Made by a program: the position numbers and the translations under genes. A stretch of 17,251 bases of DNA from DATMYQ01 sp035560935 (GTDB lineage Bacteria; Bacillota; Negativicutes; Sporomusales; Sporomusaceae): positions 1 through 17,251 of the forward strand of contig DATMYQ010000088.1 in the NCBI GenBank assembly GCA_035560935.1, read 5' to 3'. The notes under the pieces were generated by a model. The model was not told the DNA's origin and searched no databases. It was given only the letters and a program-made list of their open reading frames with translations. Each line of letters opens with the position of its first letter. Position 1 is the stretch's first letter. Below, one piece after another: positions 1-7,394 of the stretch.

Positions 1-4
1 TTCG

Positions 5-41
5 TTAGCAAATTGGTATCATTCCACTTTGCTAATTGGTA
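5..41. repeat. Overlapping inverted and direct repeat upstream of the aminotransferase gene
   Basis: TTAGCAAA at 5-12 is the exact reverse complement of TTTGCTAA at 28-35. In addition AATTGGTA occurs directly repeated at 11-18 and 34-41, 23 bases apart, or about two helical turns. The arrangement lies just upstream of the candidate promoter and is a plausible operator. The regulator is unknown and the left window edge hides what lies beyond. Confidence 0.45.
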
Positions 42-42
42 C

Positions 43-70
43 TTGATCTCCCATAAAAACCTGTTATGAT
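43..70 (+). promoter_or_regulatory. Candidate sigma-A promoter of the aminotransferase gene
   Basis: TTGATC (43-48) and TATGAT (65-70) are separated by 16 bases. The predicted start of transcription near 77 would leave a very short leader before the SD sequence GAGGAGGG at 81-88. The -10 box is good and the -35 box is partial. Confidence 0.45.
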
Positions 71-94
71 AAGACAAAACGAGGAGGGATTGGG

Positions 95-1279
95 ATGGCA
101 ATAGAATTTGCCCAACGTATGGAAGGTATGCAAGCATCTGATATCCGGGAGATTTTAAAGATCACCGCCCGGCCCGAAATCATTTCTTTTGCCGGTGGTT
201 TGCCGGCACCCGAAATGTTTCCGGCTGAGGAAATGAAGGCCGTGGCCGTCCGGGTCCTGCAAGAAAACGCCATGCAGGCACTGCAGTATTCGACTACCGA
301 AGGCCATGAGCCACTGCGCCGGCAAATTGCCGACCGTATCAATCGCAAATTTAAAACCGGCGTGACGGCCGATGATATTGTGATTACCAGCGGTTCCCAA
401 CAAGTCCTGGATTTTTCCGGCAAACTCTTTCTCAACGAAGGAGACGTGGTGCTTTGCGAAAGCCCCACTTACCTGGCGGCCATCAGCGCTTTCAACGCAT
501 ACCGGCCCCGGTTTATAGAAGTTCCCACCGACGCAGGCGGTATGATTATCAGTGAACTGGAAAAAATACTGGCCACCACCGACCGGGTGAAGTTGATTTA
601 TACGATTCCCGACTTCCAGAACCCCACGGGAAAAACCTGGCCGGTCGACCGGCGCCGGCAGTTCATGGATTTGGTCAACCAATACGAAATTCCCGTAATT
701 GAAGACAATCCCTACGGCGAATTGCGCTACGACGGCGAAATTCCTCCATCCATCAAATCCTTCGATTCCAAAGGACTGGTCATTTATGTCAGTACCTTTT
801 CCAAAACTTTCTGTCCCGGTCTGCGGATCGGCTGGTTGGCTGCCGCCCCCGTCTTTCGGGAAAAATTCGTTCTGATTAAGCAGGGAGCGGATCTGCACAC
901 CTCTACGATCAGCCAGTATGAAATCTCCACTTATATGGATATGTACGACCTGGACGCGAACGTAGAAAAGATCCGTCAGGTCTATCGACGACGCCGGGAC
1001 GTCATGCTGCGCGCAATGGAAAGCCACTTTCCCGCCGACGTCTCTTTCACCCGTCCCCAGGGTGGTTTGTTCTCCTGGGTACAATTGCCCGCACACATTC
1101 AGTCTAAAAAGCTGCTGATCCACTGTCTGGACAAATGCGTGGCTTTCGTCCCCGGCGATTCTTTTTTCCCCAACGGCGGTGTGAAAAATACATTCCGGCT
1201 TAATTTTTCCAACATGCCGGAAGACCGCATTCAGGAAGGAATCCGGCGTCTGGGAGACGCAATCCGTGAATATCGCTGA
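95..1279 (+). CDS. PLP-dependent fold-I aminotransferase (2-aminoadipate aminotransferase/LysN-like)
   Basis: This 394-residue protein has the layout of class I/II aminotransferases of the LysN/MocR-catalytic type. Visible are the N-terminal ISFAGGLPAPEMFP segment, ITSGSQQ (about residues 97-103) for cofactor phosphate contact, the NPTGK motif near 176-180, EDNPYGELRY near 203-212, and the SxxK motif STFSK with K237 as the likely Schiff-base lysine. The family transfers amino groups between 2-oxo acids and amino acids such as 2-aminoadipate, aromatic or branched amino acids; the substrate cannot be read from the sequence. There is no N-terminal winged-helix domain, so it is an enzyme rather than a MocR regulator. 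The ATG at 95 is preceded by GAGGAGGG with a 6-base spacer. The gene converges with the carboxynorspermidine synthase gene across a shared terminator. Confidence 0.88.
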   Translation: MAIEFAQRMEGMQASDIREILKITARPEIISFAGGLPAPEMFPAEEMKAVAVRVLQENAMQALQYSTTEGHEPLRRQIADRINRKFKTGVTADDIVITSGSQQVLDFSGKLFLNEGDVVLCESPTYLAAISAFNAYRPRFIEVPTDAGGMIISELEKILATTDRVKLIYTIPDFQNPTGKTWPVDRRRQFMDLVNQYEIPVIEDNPYGELRYDGEIPPSIKSFDSKGLVIYVSTFSKTFCPGLRIGWLAAAPVFREKFVLIKQGADLHTSTISQYEISTYMDMYDLDANVEKIRQVYRRRRDVMLRAMESHFPADVSFTRPQGGLFSWVQLPAHIQSKKLLIHCLDKCVAFVPGDSFFPNGGVKNTFRLNFSNMPEDRIQEGIRRLGDAIREYR

Positions 1280-1294
1280 CCGTTCTCAGCTACG

Positions 1295-1341
1295 AAAAAC
1301 AGCTCTCGCTGCCGCCGTCAGGCGGAGCGGGAGCTGTTTTT
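1295..1341. terminator. Bidirectional intrinsic terminator between convergent genes
   Basis: An AAAAACAGCTC arm (1295-1305) pairs with GAGCTGTTTTT (1331-1341), and the inner CGCT and GCCGCC/GGCGG segments extend the stem around a short GTCA loop. A-runs and T-runs flank both sides, so it can stop the plus-strand aminotransferase transcript and the minus-strand transcript ending at 1364. Confidence 0.9.
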
Positions 1342-1363
1342 ATACCAACTCATAATGCAAAAA

Positions 1364-2623
1364 TCAAACCGATTCCAGGTTTTCAATGACCGGCGGCAAA
1401 AACGGCAGTGGTTTTTCCCGTACCGACGTCGGCAAACCCATGGTGTCCAGCAACGCAATAAAGGGCTTCGGGTCCAACTCTTCCACATTCACCATGGACT
1501 TTACATCCCATTCGCCCCGGGCTACCAAAATGGCCGCTGCCGCGGTCGGTACACCGGCGGTATAGCTGATGGCCTGTGATTCCACTTCCTGATAACATTC
1601 CGCATGATCACAGATATTATAGATAAAAATATCCTGCGGCTGATTGTCCTTGGTACCGCGGATATAATTGCCAATACAGGTTTTGCCGACATAATTCGGC
1701 GCCAGTGAAGACGGATCCGGCAGAAGTGCCTTCAGTACTTTCAGCGGCACCACCTCAGTGCCGTCGGTCAGCGTTACCGGGTTTTCCGACAGTATCCCCA
1801 AATTGCTCAGGACGGTAAACACATTGATGTAATGATCGCCAAATCCCATCCAGAAACGAATGGAATTGGCATCGATGTTCTTCGACAACGAGTGCAGTTC
1901 GTCATGTCCGGTCAAATACACCGGACAATTGCCGACCACGGGAAAATCATAATCCACCCGGATGGAATGGACTTTTTGCAGTACCCATTTACGGTCAATC
2001 CAGGTCCAAACTTTCCGGAATTCCCGGAAATTGATTTCCGGGTCAAAATTCGTGGCAAAATATTTACCGTGACTGCCGGCATTGACATCGAGAATGTCGA
2101 TGGTGTCAATAGTATCAAAATATCGTTCCTGAGCCAGCGCACACCAGGCATTCACCACCCCGGGATCAAATCCGATGCCGAGAATAGCGGTAATTCCTTT
2201 TTCAGCGCAGCGTTCTTTCCGTTTCCACTCATAGTTGGCATACCAGGGCGGATTTTCACAAACTTTGGCCGGATCTTCGTGAATGGCGGTGTCCATATAC
2301 ACCACACCCGCCTGAATACAGGCTTCCAGTACTGTCATATTTACATAGGCCTGTCCCAAATTCAGCACAATCTCCGAACCGGTTTCCTGAATCAGCGTCA
2401 CCAGCTCTGGCACATTCAGCGCATCCACCGTGCGGGCATACAATTTTTTCGCAGGATCCTTCAGATGTTTTTTCCGCAATACGCTTTCAATAATTGCCTC
2501 GCATTTTTTCAGGGTCCGTGAAGCAATACAGATATCCCCCAGCACATCATTGTTCATCGCACATTTGTGGGCGACCACATGCGCTACACCGCCAGCACCG
2601 ATGATTAACACATTTTTCCGCAT
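1364..2623 (-). CDS. Saccharopine dehydrogenase-family protein, probable carboxynorspermidine/carboxyspermidine synthase
   Basis: A 419-residue oxidoreductase. It starts MRKNVLIIGAGGVA, an N-terminal Rossmann dinucleotide-binding loop (GAGGVA, residues 9-14), and continues with the middle and C-terminal pattern of the saccharopine dehydrogenase family (GIGFDPGVVNAWC, LDVNAGSHG). Family members next to nspC reductively condense L-aspartate semialdehyde with a diamine (putrescine or 1,3-diaminopropane) to give carboxyspermidine or carboxynorspermidine. The assignment to that function rather than lysine metabolism rests on the adjacent nspC. The ATG at 2623 has GGGGGGAG 6 bases upstream and begins the natural Rossmann start. 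A GTG at 2656 that overlaps the nspC stop codon as GTGA would add 11 residues and lacks as good an SD. It is probably the second gene of an operon, 29 bases after nspC. Confidence 0.88.
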   Translation of the reverse strand: MRKNVLIIGAGGVAHVVAHKCAMNNDVLGDICIASRTLKKCEAIIESVLRKKHLKDPAKKLYARTVDALNVPELVTLIQETGSEIVLNLGQAYVNMTVLEACIQAGVVYMDTAIHEDPAKVCENPPWYANYEWKRKERCAEKGITAILGIGFDPGVVNAWCALAQERYFDTIDTIDILDVNAGSHGKYFATNFDPEINFREFRKVWTWIDRKWVLQKVHSIRVDYDFPVVGNCPVYLTGHDELHSLSKNIDANSIRFWMGFGDHYINVFTVLSNLGILSENPVTLTDGTEVVPLKVLKALLPDPSSLAPNYVGKTCIGNYIRGTKDNQPQDIFIYNICDHAECYQEVESQAISYTAGVPTAAAAILVARGEWDVKSMVNVEELDPKPFIALLDTMGLPTSVREKPLPFLPPVIENLESV

Positions 2624-2652
2624 AGCGTACTCCCCCCGTTTTCGCAGAATGA

Positions 2653-3753
2653 TCACGACAAAGCGTGGACAAAATCCTTATACCCAAACTGGCGGACCAC
2701 TTCTACCGTGCCATTGAGACGGCGAACCGCTATAGCCGGCATTTGCAGACCGTTGAACCAGTTCTTCTTGACCATGGTGTAACCGGCGGCATCGGCAAAG
2801 CGAAGTTCGCTGCCGATATCGAGCCGGTCCGGAAATTGATAGGTGCCAAAAATATCTCCCGCCAGGCAGGAGCGACCGGCTACCATATAAGTATAAGGAC
2901 CGCCGGGTGTTTCCAGTTTGGCTTCCTGCCGGTAAATCAGCAGGTCGAGCATATGACCTTCGATAGAGGCGTCAACAATGGCAATATCCATTTCATTATG
3001 CACCACATCCACCACACGGGTAACCAATTCACCGCAGCCCGTGATGGCGCTCTCCCCTGGTTCCAGATAGACCTGGACATTGTATGCCGCAGCAAACGCC
3101 GCCAGTTTTTCGCTAAAAATATCCAGCGGATAGCCTTCCTTGGTAAAATACAGGCCGCCTCCCAGGCTGACCCAATCCAACTGTTTCAATAAAGCTCCGT
3201 ATTGGTCGCCAATGATGTCCAATTGCCGGCAAAATTCGCCGACATCGTCATTTTCACAATTATAATGAAACATCAGTCCGCTGATACGATCCAGCCGTTT
3301 TTCCAGCTGGCTTCGATCCACCACTCCCAGCCGGGAATATTTCCGGGCCGGGTCCGCCAGGTCAAAATGAGAGTAGCTGATACCGGGATTGGCCCGCAAT
3401 CCCAGTTTAACGCCGGACAGTTCACCGGCATATCGATCCAGTTGGGAAACGGAGTTAAAAATAATTTTATCGGCAAAACTCGCCATTTCCTGTAAATCTT
3501 CCAGGGAATAGCCCACGCAGAAAGCGTGGGTCTCCTTGCCAAATTTCTCATGTCCCAGGCGGGCTTCATACAGAGAACTGGAGGTTGTGCCGTCCATATA
3601 TTGTTTCATCAAATCAAACACACACCAAGTGGAAAAACATTTCAACGCCAATACCGACCGGGCTCCGGAGTGTTCCCGCACCCAGGCAATTTTTTGCAGA
3701 TTTTCCACCAACTTGGGTTCATCAATCAGGTAATAGGGAGTGTTTATTTTCAT
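2653..3753 (-). CDS. nspC: Carboxynorspermidine (carboxyspermidine) decarboxylase
   Basis: A 366-residue fold-III (alanine racemase-fold) PLP decarboxylase closely matching the NspC family. It starts MKINTPYYLID, has the cofactor lysine in LALKCFSTW (K38), GTTSSSLYEARLG for the substrate side, the EPGE motif, SCLAGD with the likely active-site cysteine, and the C-terminal GYTMVKKNWFNG block. The enzyme decarboxylates carboxynorspermidine or carboxyspermidine to norspermidine or spermidine, the final step of the route begun by the downstream gene. The ATG at 3753 is chosen because it matches the family start and has GGGTGA close upstream. An in-frame ATG at 3801 would add 16 residues, lacks an SD and looks spurious. 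The gene follows the tmk terminator, so the pair should have its own promoter, which I could not identify with confidence. Confidence 0.93.
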   Translation of the reverse strand: MKINTPYYLIDEPKLVENLQKIAWVREHSGARSVLALKCFSTWCVFDLMKQYMDGTTSSSLYEARLGHEKFGKETHAFCVGYSLEDLQEMASFADKIIFNSVSQLDRYAGELSGVKLGLRANPGISYSHFDLADPARKYSRLGVVDRSQLEKRLDRISGLMFHYNCENDDVGEFCRQLDIIGDQYGALLKQLDWVSLGGGLYFTKEGYPLDIFSEKLAAFAAAYNVQVYLEPGESAITGCGELVTRVVDVVHNEMDIAIVDASIEGHMLDLLIYRQEAKLETPGGPYTYMVAGRSCLAGDIFGTYQFPDRLDIGSELRFADAAGYTMVKKNWFNGLQMPAIAVRRLNGTVEVVRQFGYKDFVHALS

Positions 3754-3825
3754 GGGCTCACCCGCCTTGCCGAATTTTTCCGCCTGTTTCTCGCTTACCA
3801 TCCAGTCGCCGCAGGAAATCCGGCC

Positions 3826-3849
3826 ATTTGCGGCTTAACGGCCGCAAAT
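3826..3849. repeat. Perfect 9-bp inverted repeat upstream of nspC
   Basis: ATTTGCGGC (3826-3834) and GCCGCAAAT (3841-3849) are exact reverse complements separated by TTAACG. No long T-run follows on the minus strand, so it is not an evident terminator. It lies between the tmk terminator and the nspC start, where an operator or leader hairpin would be expected. Confidence 0.5.
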
Positions 3850-3864
3850 TTTGGTCAAAACGCT

Positions 3865-3890
3865 AAAAAACCGGCGCCAGGCCTGGTTTT
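3865..3890 (-). terminator. Intrinsic terminator downstream of the tmk-like gene
   Basis: On the minus strand AAAACC and GGC pair with GCC and GGTTTT, with a single bulged A and a 5-base loop, followed at once by a run of T. It lies 45 bases beyond the stop codon of the thymidylate-kinase-like gene and separates it from the nspC operon. Confidence 0.75.
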
Positions 3891-3935
3891 GAGACAGAAA
3901 TTTACTAAATCACATTAATGGTAGCAAAAGACGCT

Positions 3936-4664
3936 TTATTTGTCAATCAGCGGTCCGTCTTTACCGGTTCCGCCGCCATCGCAAGCCGGTATTCCAGCAA
4001 GCATCTGCCGGACGAGTTCATACACTTCCTCGTGAATATCGTCAATGGATCGCAACCGGTTCTCTGCCACACACGCCACCCGGAACCAGTGGTATTTACG
4101 GGCCACCAGCAGCGCATTGCGGTGACAGGCAACCAAATAGTCTTGGTTCTGTTCATGAATATCCTGATTCGCAGTTGTTTCCCGGGAGCGTTTTTCAATG
4201 AGCGCCCGGGTAAAATCCGGCGGCACATCGAGAAAAATCACACCGTCCGGCGCCGGCAGGCCACATTTGGCAAACTCAAAATCTTCCAACCATTCCAAAA
4301 AACTTTCCTTGGCCATCGGGTCCTCAATTTTCACCGCCTGATGCACCATATTGGAAGTGGTGTAACGGTCCGCAATCACGATCCCGCCCCGACGGTAAAA
4401 TTCTTCCCAGTCTTTTTTGAAGGAAGCATAGCGATCCACTGCGTAAAATGCCGAAGCGGCATAAGGGTTCACCGCCCCGGGATCACTGCCGAATTCTCCG
4501 CCCAGATACATTTTGATCAGTGCCGACGAGGGACTTTGATAGTTGGGGTATTCCACCTGCCGCACCGGATATCCTTCCCGGGCCAACCGCTCCCGGAGCC
4601 GGGCCGTTTGCGTAGCCTTGCCGCTGCCGTCGCCGGCTTCGATTATAATCAGCTTCCCCGCCAT
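3936..4664 (-). CDS. tmk: Thymidylate kinase-like nucleoside monophosphate kinase
   Basis: The product has 242 residues, longer than the roughly 205-215 residues of common bacterial dTMP kinase. It shows a P-loop region (EAGDGSGKATQ, residues 9-19, K16), the nucleotide-site segment FYAVDRYASF (about 74-83) and DRYTTSNMVHQ (99-109), the DRY motif typical of TMPK. The family phosphorylates dTMP to dTDP. The DGSGKATQ form and extra length recall a divergent clostridial/archaeal-like TMPK branch. The first P-loop glycine is replaced by alanine (A10). The ATG lies one base after the stop of the upstream decarboxylase gene (TGACATG) with AAGGTGG upstream, so translational coupling is likely. The pair echoes yaaO-tmk in B. 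subtilis. Whether this is the cell's only dTMP kinase cannot be told from the window. Confidence 0.82.
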   Translation of the reverse strand: MAGKLIIIEAGDGSGKATQTARLRERLAREGYPVRQVEYPNYQSPSSALIKMYLGGEFGSDPGAVNPYAASAFYAVDRYASFKKDWEEFYRRGGIVIADRYTTSNMVHQAVKIEDPMAKESFLEWLEDFEFAKCGLPAPDGVIFLDVPPDFTRALIEKRSRETTANQDIHEQNQDYLVACHRNALLVARKYHWFRVACVAENRLRSIDDIHEEVYELVRQMLAGIPACDGGGTGKDGPLIDK

Positions 4665-4665
4665 G

Positions 4666-6123
4666 TCAACCTACCACCTTTACTGTGTTTAAACTCAAAT
4701 CCTCCACTCCGGAAACATGCAGACCCGCCGCCCGTAACCGCCGGCAGTATGCCACAATATCGCGGGTAATGCGTTCTCCCGGACAGACCACCGGGATTCC
4801 CGGCGGATAAAAAGTAATGGTTTCCGCACACACCCGGCCAATGGCCATGTCGAAAGACATCCGAATATTGGCGGCAAATACCGCCTCCCGGGGTGTCAGC
4901 ACCAGTTCGGGATAGGGTATGGCTTCCGCCTCCGCCCGCAGCAACGGCGGTTGGTCCCGGCAGGATTCCGCCAGACTTTTCAGCGCCGCCGCCAAACGTT
5001 GCACGTCTTCCTCCCGATCTCCCAACGTGATCAAAAACAATACGTTGTTTACATCCGACAGTTCCGCCTGTATTTTATAGCGGTGCCGTAAAATTTCTTC
5101 TGCCTGAGGACCGGTAAGGCCCAGGCCAGTGACCCTCACGGTCACCTTGGTGGGGTCCAGGCTGTAGATTCCCGGCACGGCGATTTTTTCGTCGCCAAAG
5201 CAGTAGAGTCCTGGGACAGCATTGATCTCCCGTCGCAACCAGTGGGACCATTCCACCGCTTTCCCCACCAGTTCCCGCCCCTGGATCGCCATCTGCATTC
5301 GAGCCACGTCCAGCGAGGCCAGCAACAAATAATTAGGGCTGGTAGACTGAACCAGCCGCAGCATGACCTTTAATCTCTCTATTGGTATATATCCTTCGCG
5401 CCAGTGAACCATAGAACATTGCGTCAACGCACCCAAAATCTTATGTGTGCTTTGCGCCGTCACATCAGCACCGGCTGCCAGGGCGGTCATCGGCAAGCCA
5501 TCAGCAAAATGCAGATGAGGCCCATGGGCCTCATCCACCGCTACCGGTAATTGATGGCGGTGAACCAAATCCACAATGCCGGCCAGGTCCGTCGCCACAC
5601 CGTAATATGTAGGATTAACCAGCAACACTCCCCGGGCATCCGGGTGTCGGCGCAATGCCTCTTCCACCGTCGCCGGTGTTACCCCCAGGGCGATTCCTAA
5701 ATCCGAATCCACCTCCGGCACCAAAAAAACCGGCGTTGCACCGCTGAATATCAAACCGCTGACAACCGATCGATGAGCATTACGGGGCAGTAAAATTTTT
5801 TCTCCGGGTCCGACCATCGCCATCATCATCGCCTGAATACCGCAGGTTGTACCATTAATGGTAAAAAAACTCTGATCGGCGCCATACAGTTCCGCCGCCA
5901 ATTGCTGCGCCTCTTTGATCGGTCCCTGCGGTTCATGCAGATCATCCATCTCGTATGGCAATCCCATGTCCAGCGCCAGCGCAGCACTCCCCAGGATATC
6001 TGCCAACGCCGGATCCATTCCCTTGCCCATCTTGTGCCCGGGAGTATAGAAGGGAGTCACGCCGGCGGCCGCATAACGCCGCATCGCGCTTAGTAATGGT
6101 ATTCTGGTTTGCTGCAATGTCAT
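4666..6123 (-). CDS. Orn/Lys/Arg decarboxylase (fold I, YaaO/SpeA-type)
   Basis: A 485-residue fold-I amino-acid decarboxylase without the N-terminal receiver-like wing of the long enterobacterial enzymes. Visible motifs are FYTPGHK (25-31), DDLHEP near 60-65, FTINGTT (87-93), DEAHG (198-202) and STHKILGALTQ with the Schiff-base lysine K228. The C-terminal segment TFYPPGIPVVCPGE is typical of the Orn/Lys/Arg decarboxylase C-terminal domain. It likely makes agmatine, cadaverine or putrescine, and the substrate is not decided by what I can see. The ATG at 6123 has GGGAGGG 7 bases upstream. A GTG at 6171 would add 16 residues without support. The next gene starts one base after the stop. The 99-base gap to degS holds no clear terminator, so read-through from the kinase operon is possible. 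Confidence 0.9.
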   Translation of the reverse strand: MTLQQTRIPLLSAMRRYAAAGVTPFYTPGHKMGKGMDPALADILGSAALALDMGLPYEMDDLHEPQGPIKEAQQLAAELYGADQSFFTINGTTCGIQAMMMAMVGPGEKILLPRNAHRSVVSGLIFSGATPVFLVPEVDSDLGIALGVTPATVEEALRRHPDARGVLLVNPTYYGVATDLAGIVDLVHRHQLPVAVDEAHGPHLHFADGLPMTALAAGADVTAQSTHKILGALTQCSMVHWREGYIPIERLKVMLRLVQSTSPNYLLLASLDVARMQMAIQGRELVGKAVEWSHWLRREINAVPGLYCFGDEKIAVPGIYSLDPTKVTVRVTGLGLTGPQAEEILRHRYKIQAELSDVNNVLFLITLGDREEDVQRLAAALKSLAESCRDQPPLLRAEAEAIPYPELVLTPREAVFAANIRMSFDMAIGRVCAETITFYPPGIPVVCPGERITRDIVAYCRRLRAAGLHVSGVEDLSLNTVKVVG

Positions 6124-6222
6124 TTCCCGTCCCTCCCGTCCATACCCGGGTTTTCCGGGCGAACGCGCCACCAGTGGCGGCGTGTGAAAAAAAGCGACTT
6201 CTCCACTCCCACCGGATATTTT

Positions 6223-7350
6223 TTAAAATATAATTTTGATAAAAATTCGGGTACCTTCGTTGGGGCGGGAGGAAATTTCCAGTTCCCCGTTCAACAGTTG
6301 AATTCGTTCCCACATACCCATCAGGCCAAAGTGGTCTACCCCAAAATCCGCCTTACTGTCAAACCCGCAGCCATCGTCCTCAATCACCACCGAAACGAAC
6401 GAGGGGGCAAATTCAAAGCGAATCCAGACGTATTTGGCCCTGGAATGTTTCTCCACATTATTTAACGCTTCCTGAATAATCCGGAATAAACCGATTTCCA
6501 CATGGGAATCAAATCTTTTTTCAGTCCCCATCACTTTGACTTCCGGCATAATACCCGACCGTTCCCGCAACGTTTCCACTACCCGGCGCACAGTGGGTAT
6601 AATCCCCAGATCATCCAATGTCATCGGTCGCAGGTCAAAAATAATTTTACGGGTTTCTTTCAAAGCGTTGCGGACCTGCTCCCGCAAATCCTGCAGTTCT
6701 ACTTTGGCCCGCAATATATCCGTATCAATCAGCCGTTCGCAAACCTCACCCCGAAAAACCACGTTCGCCATGACCTGCGCCGGGCCGTCATGGATCTCTC
6801 GGGCTACCCGGCGACGTTCATCTTCCTGGGCCTTAATGATTTTTGCGCCAAAAATCTGTCGCTGCTGCAACGATTCAATCTGAGTCGTTACCGTACCCAT
6901 CTGTTCGCCCAGATATCCCAGAACCACACCCACCTGGCTCACCAGTTGTTCCGCTTTATCCACTGTACTTTTCAGCGACTTTAGCCGGATTTCCATGTCG
7001 TCCCGCTGCCGCCGCAGATTCTGTTCCCGCAGGCGGGTCATCGCCAGTTCCAACTGCAGGGAATTGGTTTCTTCGTACGTGCTTTTAATATCCGCTTCCG
7101 TATACTTTTTAAAATTCTTGCTGACTTCCATCAGGCGCCGCCGTGAACGCCTCTCCCGTTTTTCCAGTTCGTCCACACGGAAGATCACATCCGCGGCTTC
7201 CTGTCTGACCCGTTCCATGTCTTTACGAAGCCGCTCCATTTCTCCCCTGGCCGCTTCATAAATGTCAAAAATCTGCTCTTTGCTTTTCTCCACCGCTTCA
7301 TAGGTGTCTTTGACAATTTTATCTAATATTTTCACATCTAAATTTTGCAT
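6223..7350 (-). CDS. degS: DegS-type sensor histidine kinase (HPK7, cytoplasmic)
   Basis: This 375-residue protein has no membrane segment. It has a long N-terminal DegS-type coiled coil (about 1-165), then the HisKA_3 phosphoacceptor region QEDERRRVAREIHDGPAQ with H187, and a HATPase_c domain with N box FRIIQEALNNVEKHS, G1 DDGCGFD and G2 HFGLMGM. The architecture and N-terminus (LDVKILDKIV) match B. subtilis DegS, whose partner is the DNA-binding regulator DegU. Here the adjacent upstream gene instead encodes a receiver fused to a MinD-like ATPase. The ATG at 7350 matches the family start and has GAGGG 7 bases upstream. Another ATG at 7395 overlaps the upstream stop as TGATG and would add 15 residues, so coupled initiation there is a real alternative. 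Confidence 0.9.
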   Translation of the reverse strand: MQNLDVKILDKIVKDTYEAVEKSKEQIFDIYEAARGEMERLRKDMERVRQEAADVIFRVDELEKRERRSRRRLMEVSKNFKKYTEADIKSTYEETNSLQLELAMTRLREQNLRRQRDDMEIRLKSLKSTVDKAEQLVSQVGVVLGYLGEQMGTVTTQIESLQQRQIFGAKIIKAQEDERRRVAREIHDGPAQVMANVVFRGEVCERLIDTDILRAKVELQDLREQVRNALKETRKIIFDLRPMTLDDLGIIPTVRRVVETLRERSGIMPEVKVMGTEKRFDSHVEIGLFRIIQEALNNVEKHSRAKYVWIRFEFAPSFVSVVIEDDGCGFDSKADFGVDHFGLMGMWERIQLLNGELEISSRPNEGTRIFIKIIF

Positions 7351-7394
7351 AAGACCACCCTCAATTCCTGAGCCACCGGCGATTTCCACACCCA

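Noticed and set aside
155..1123. Long 322-codon minus-strand frame opposite the aminotransferase gene
   Set aside because: It is antisense to a gene with full family motifs, has no SD, and its translation shows no domain or motif; it is a by-product of codon bias.
1832..2521. 229-codon plus-strand frame opposite the carboxynorspermidine synthase gene
   Set aside because: No SD, no motif, and fully covered by a well-supported gene on the other strand.
3918..4769. 283-codon plus-strand frame opposite the tmk-like gene
   Set aside because: Antisense to a recognised kinase, proline/histidine-rich translation with no family features, spans the tmk/decarboxylase junction.
6166..6180. GC-rich hairpin between degS and the Orn/Lys/Arg decarboxylase as a terminator
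   Set aside because: The CGCCAC/GTGGCG stem is short and no T-run follows on the minus strand. The T-run in the gap lies upstream of it.
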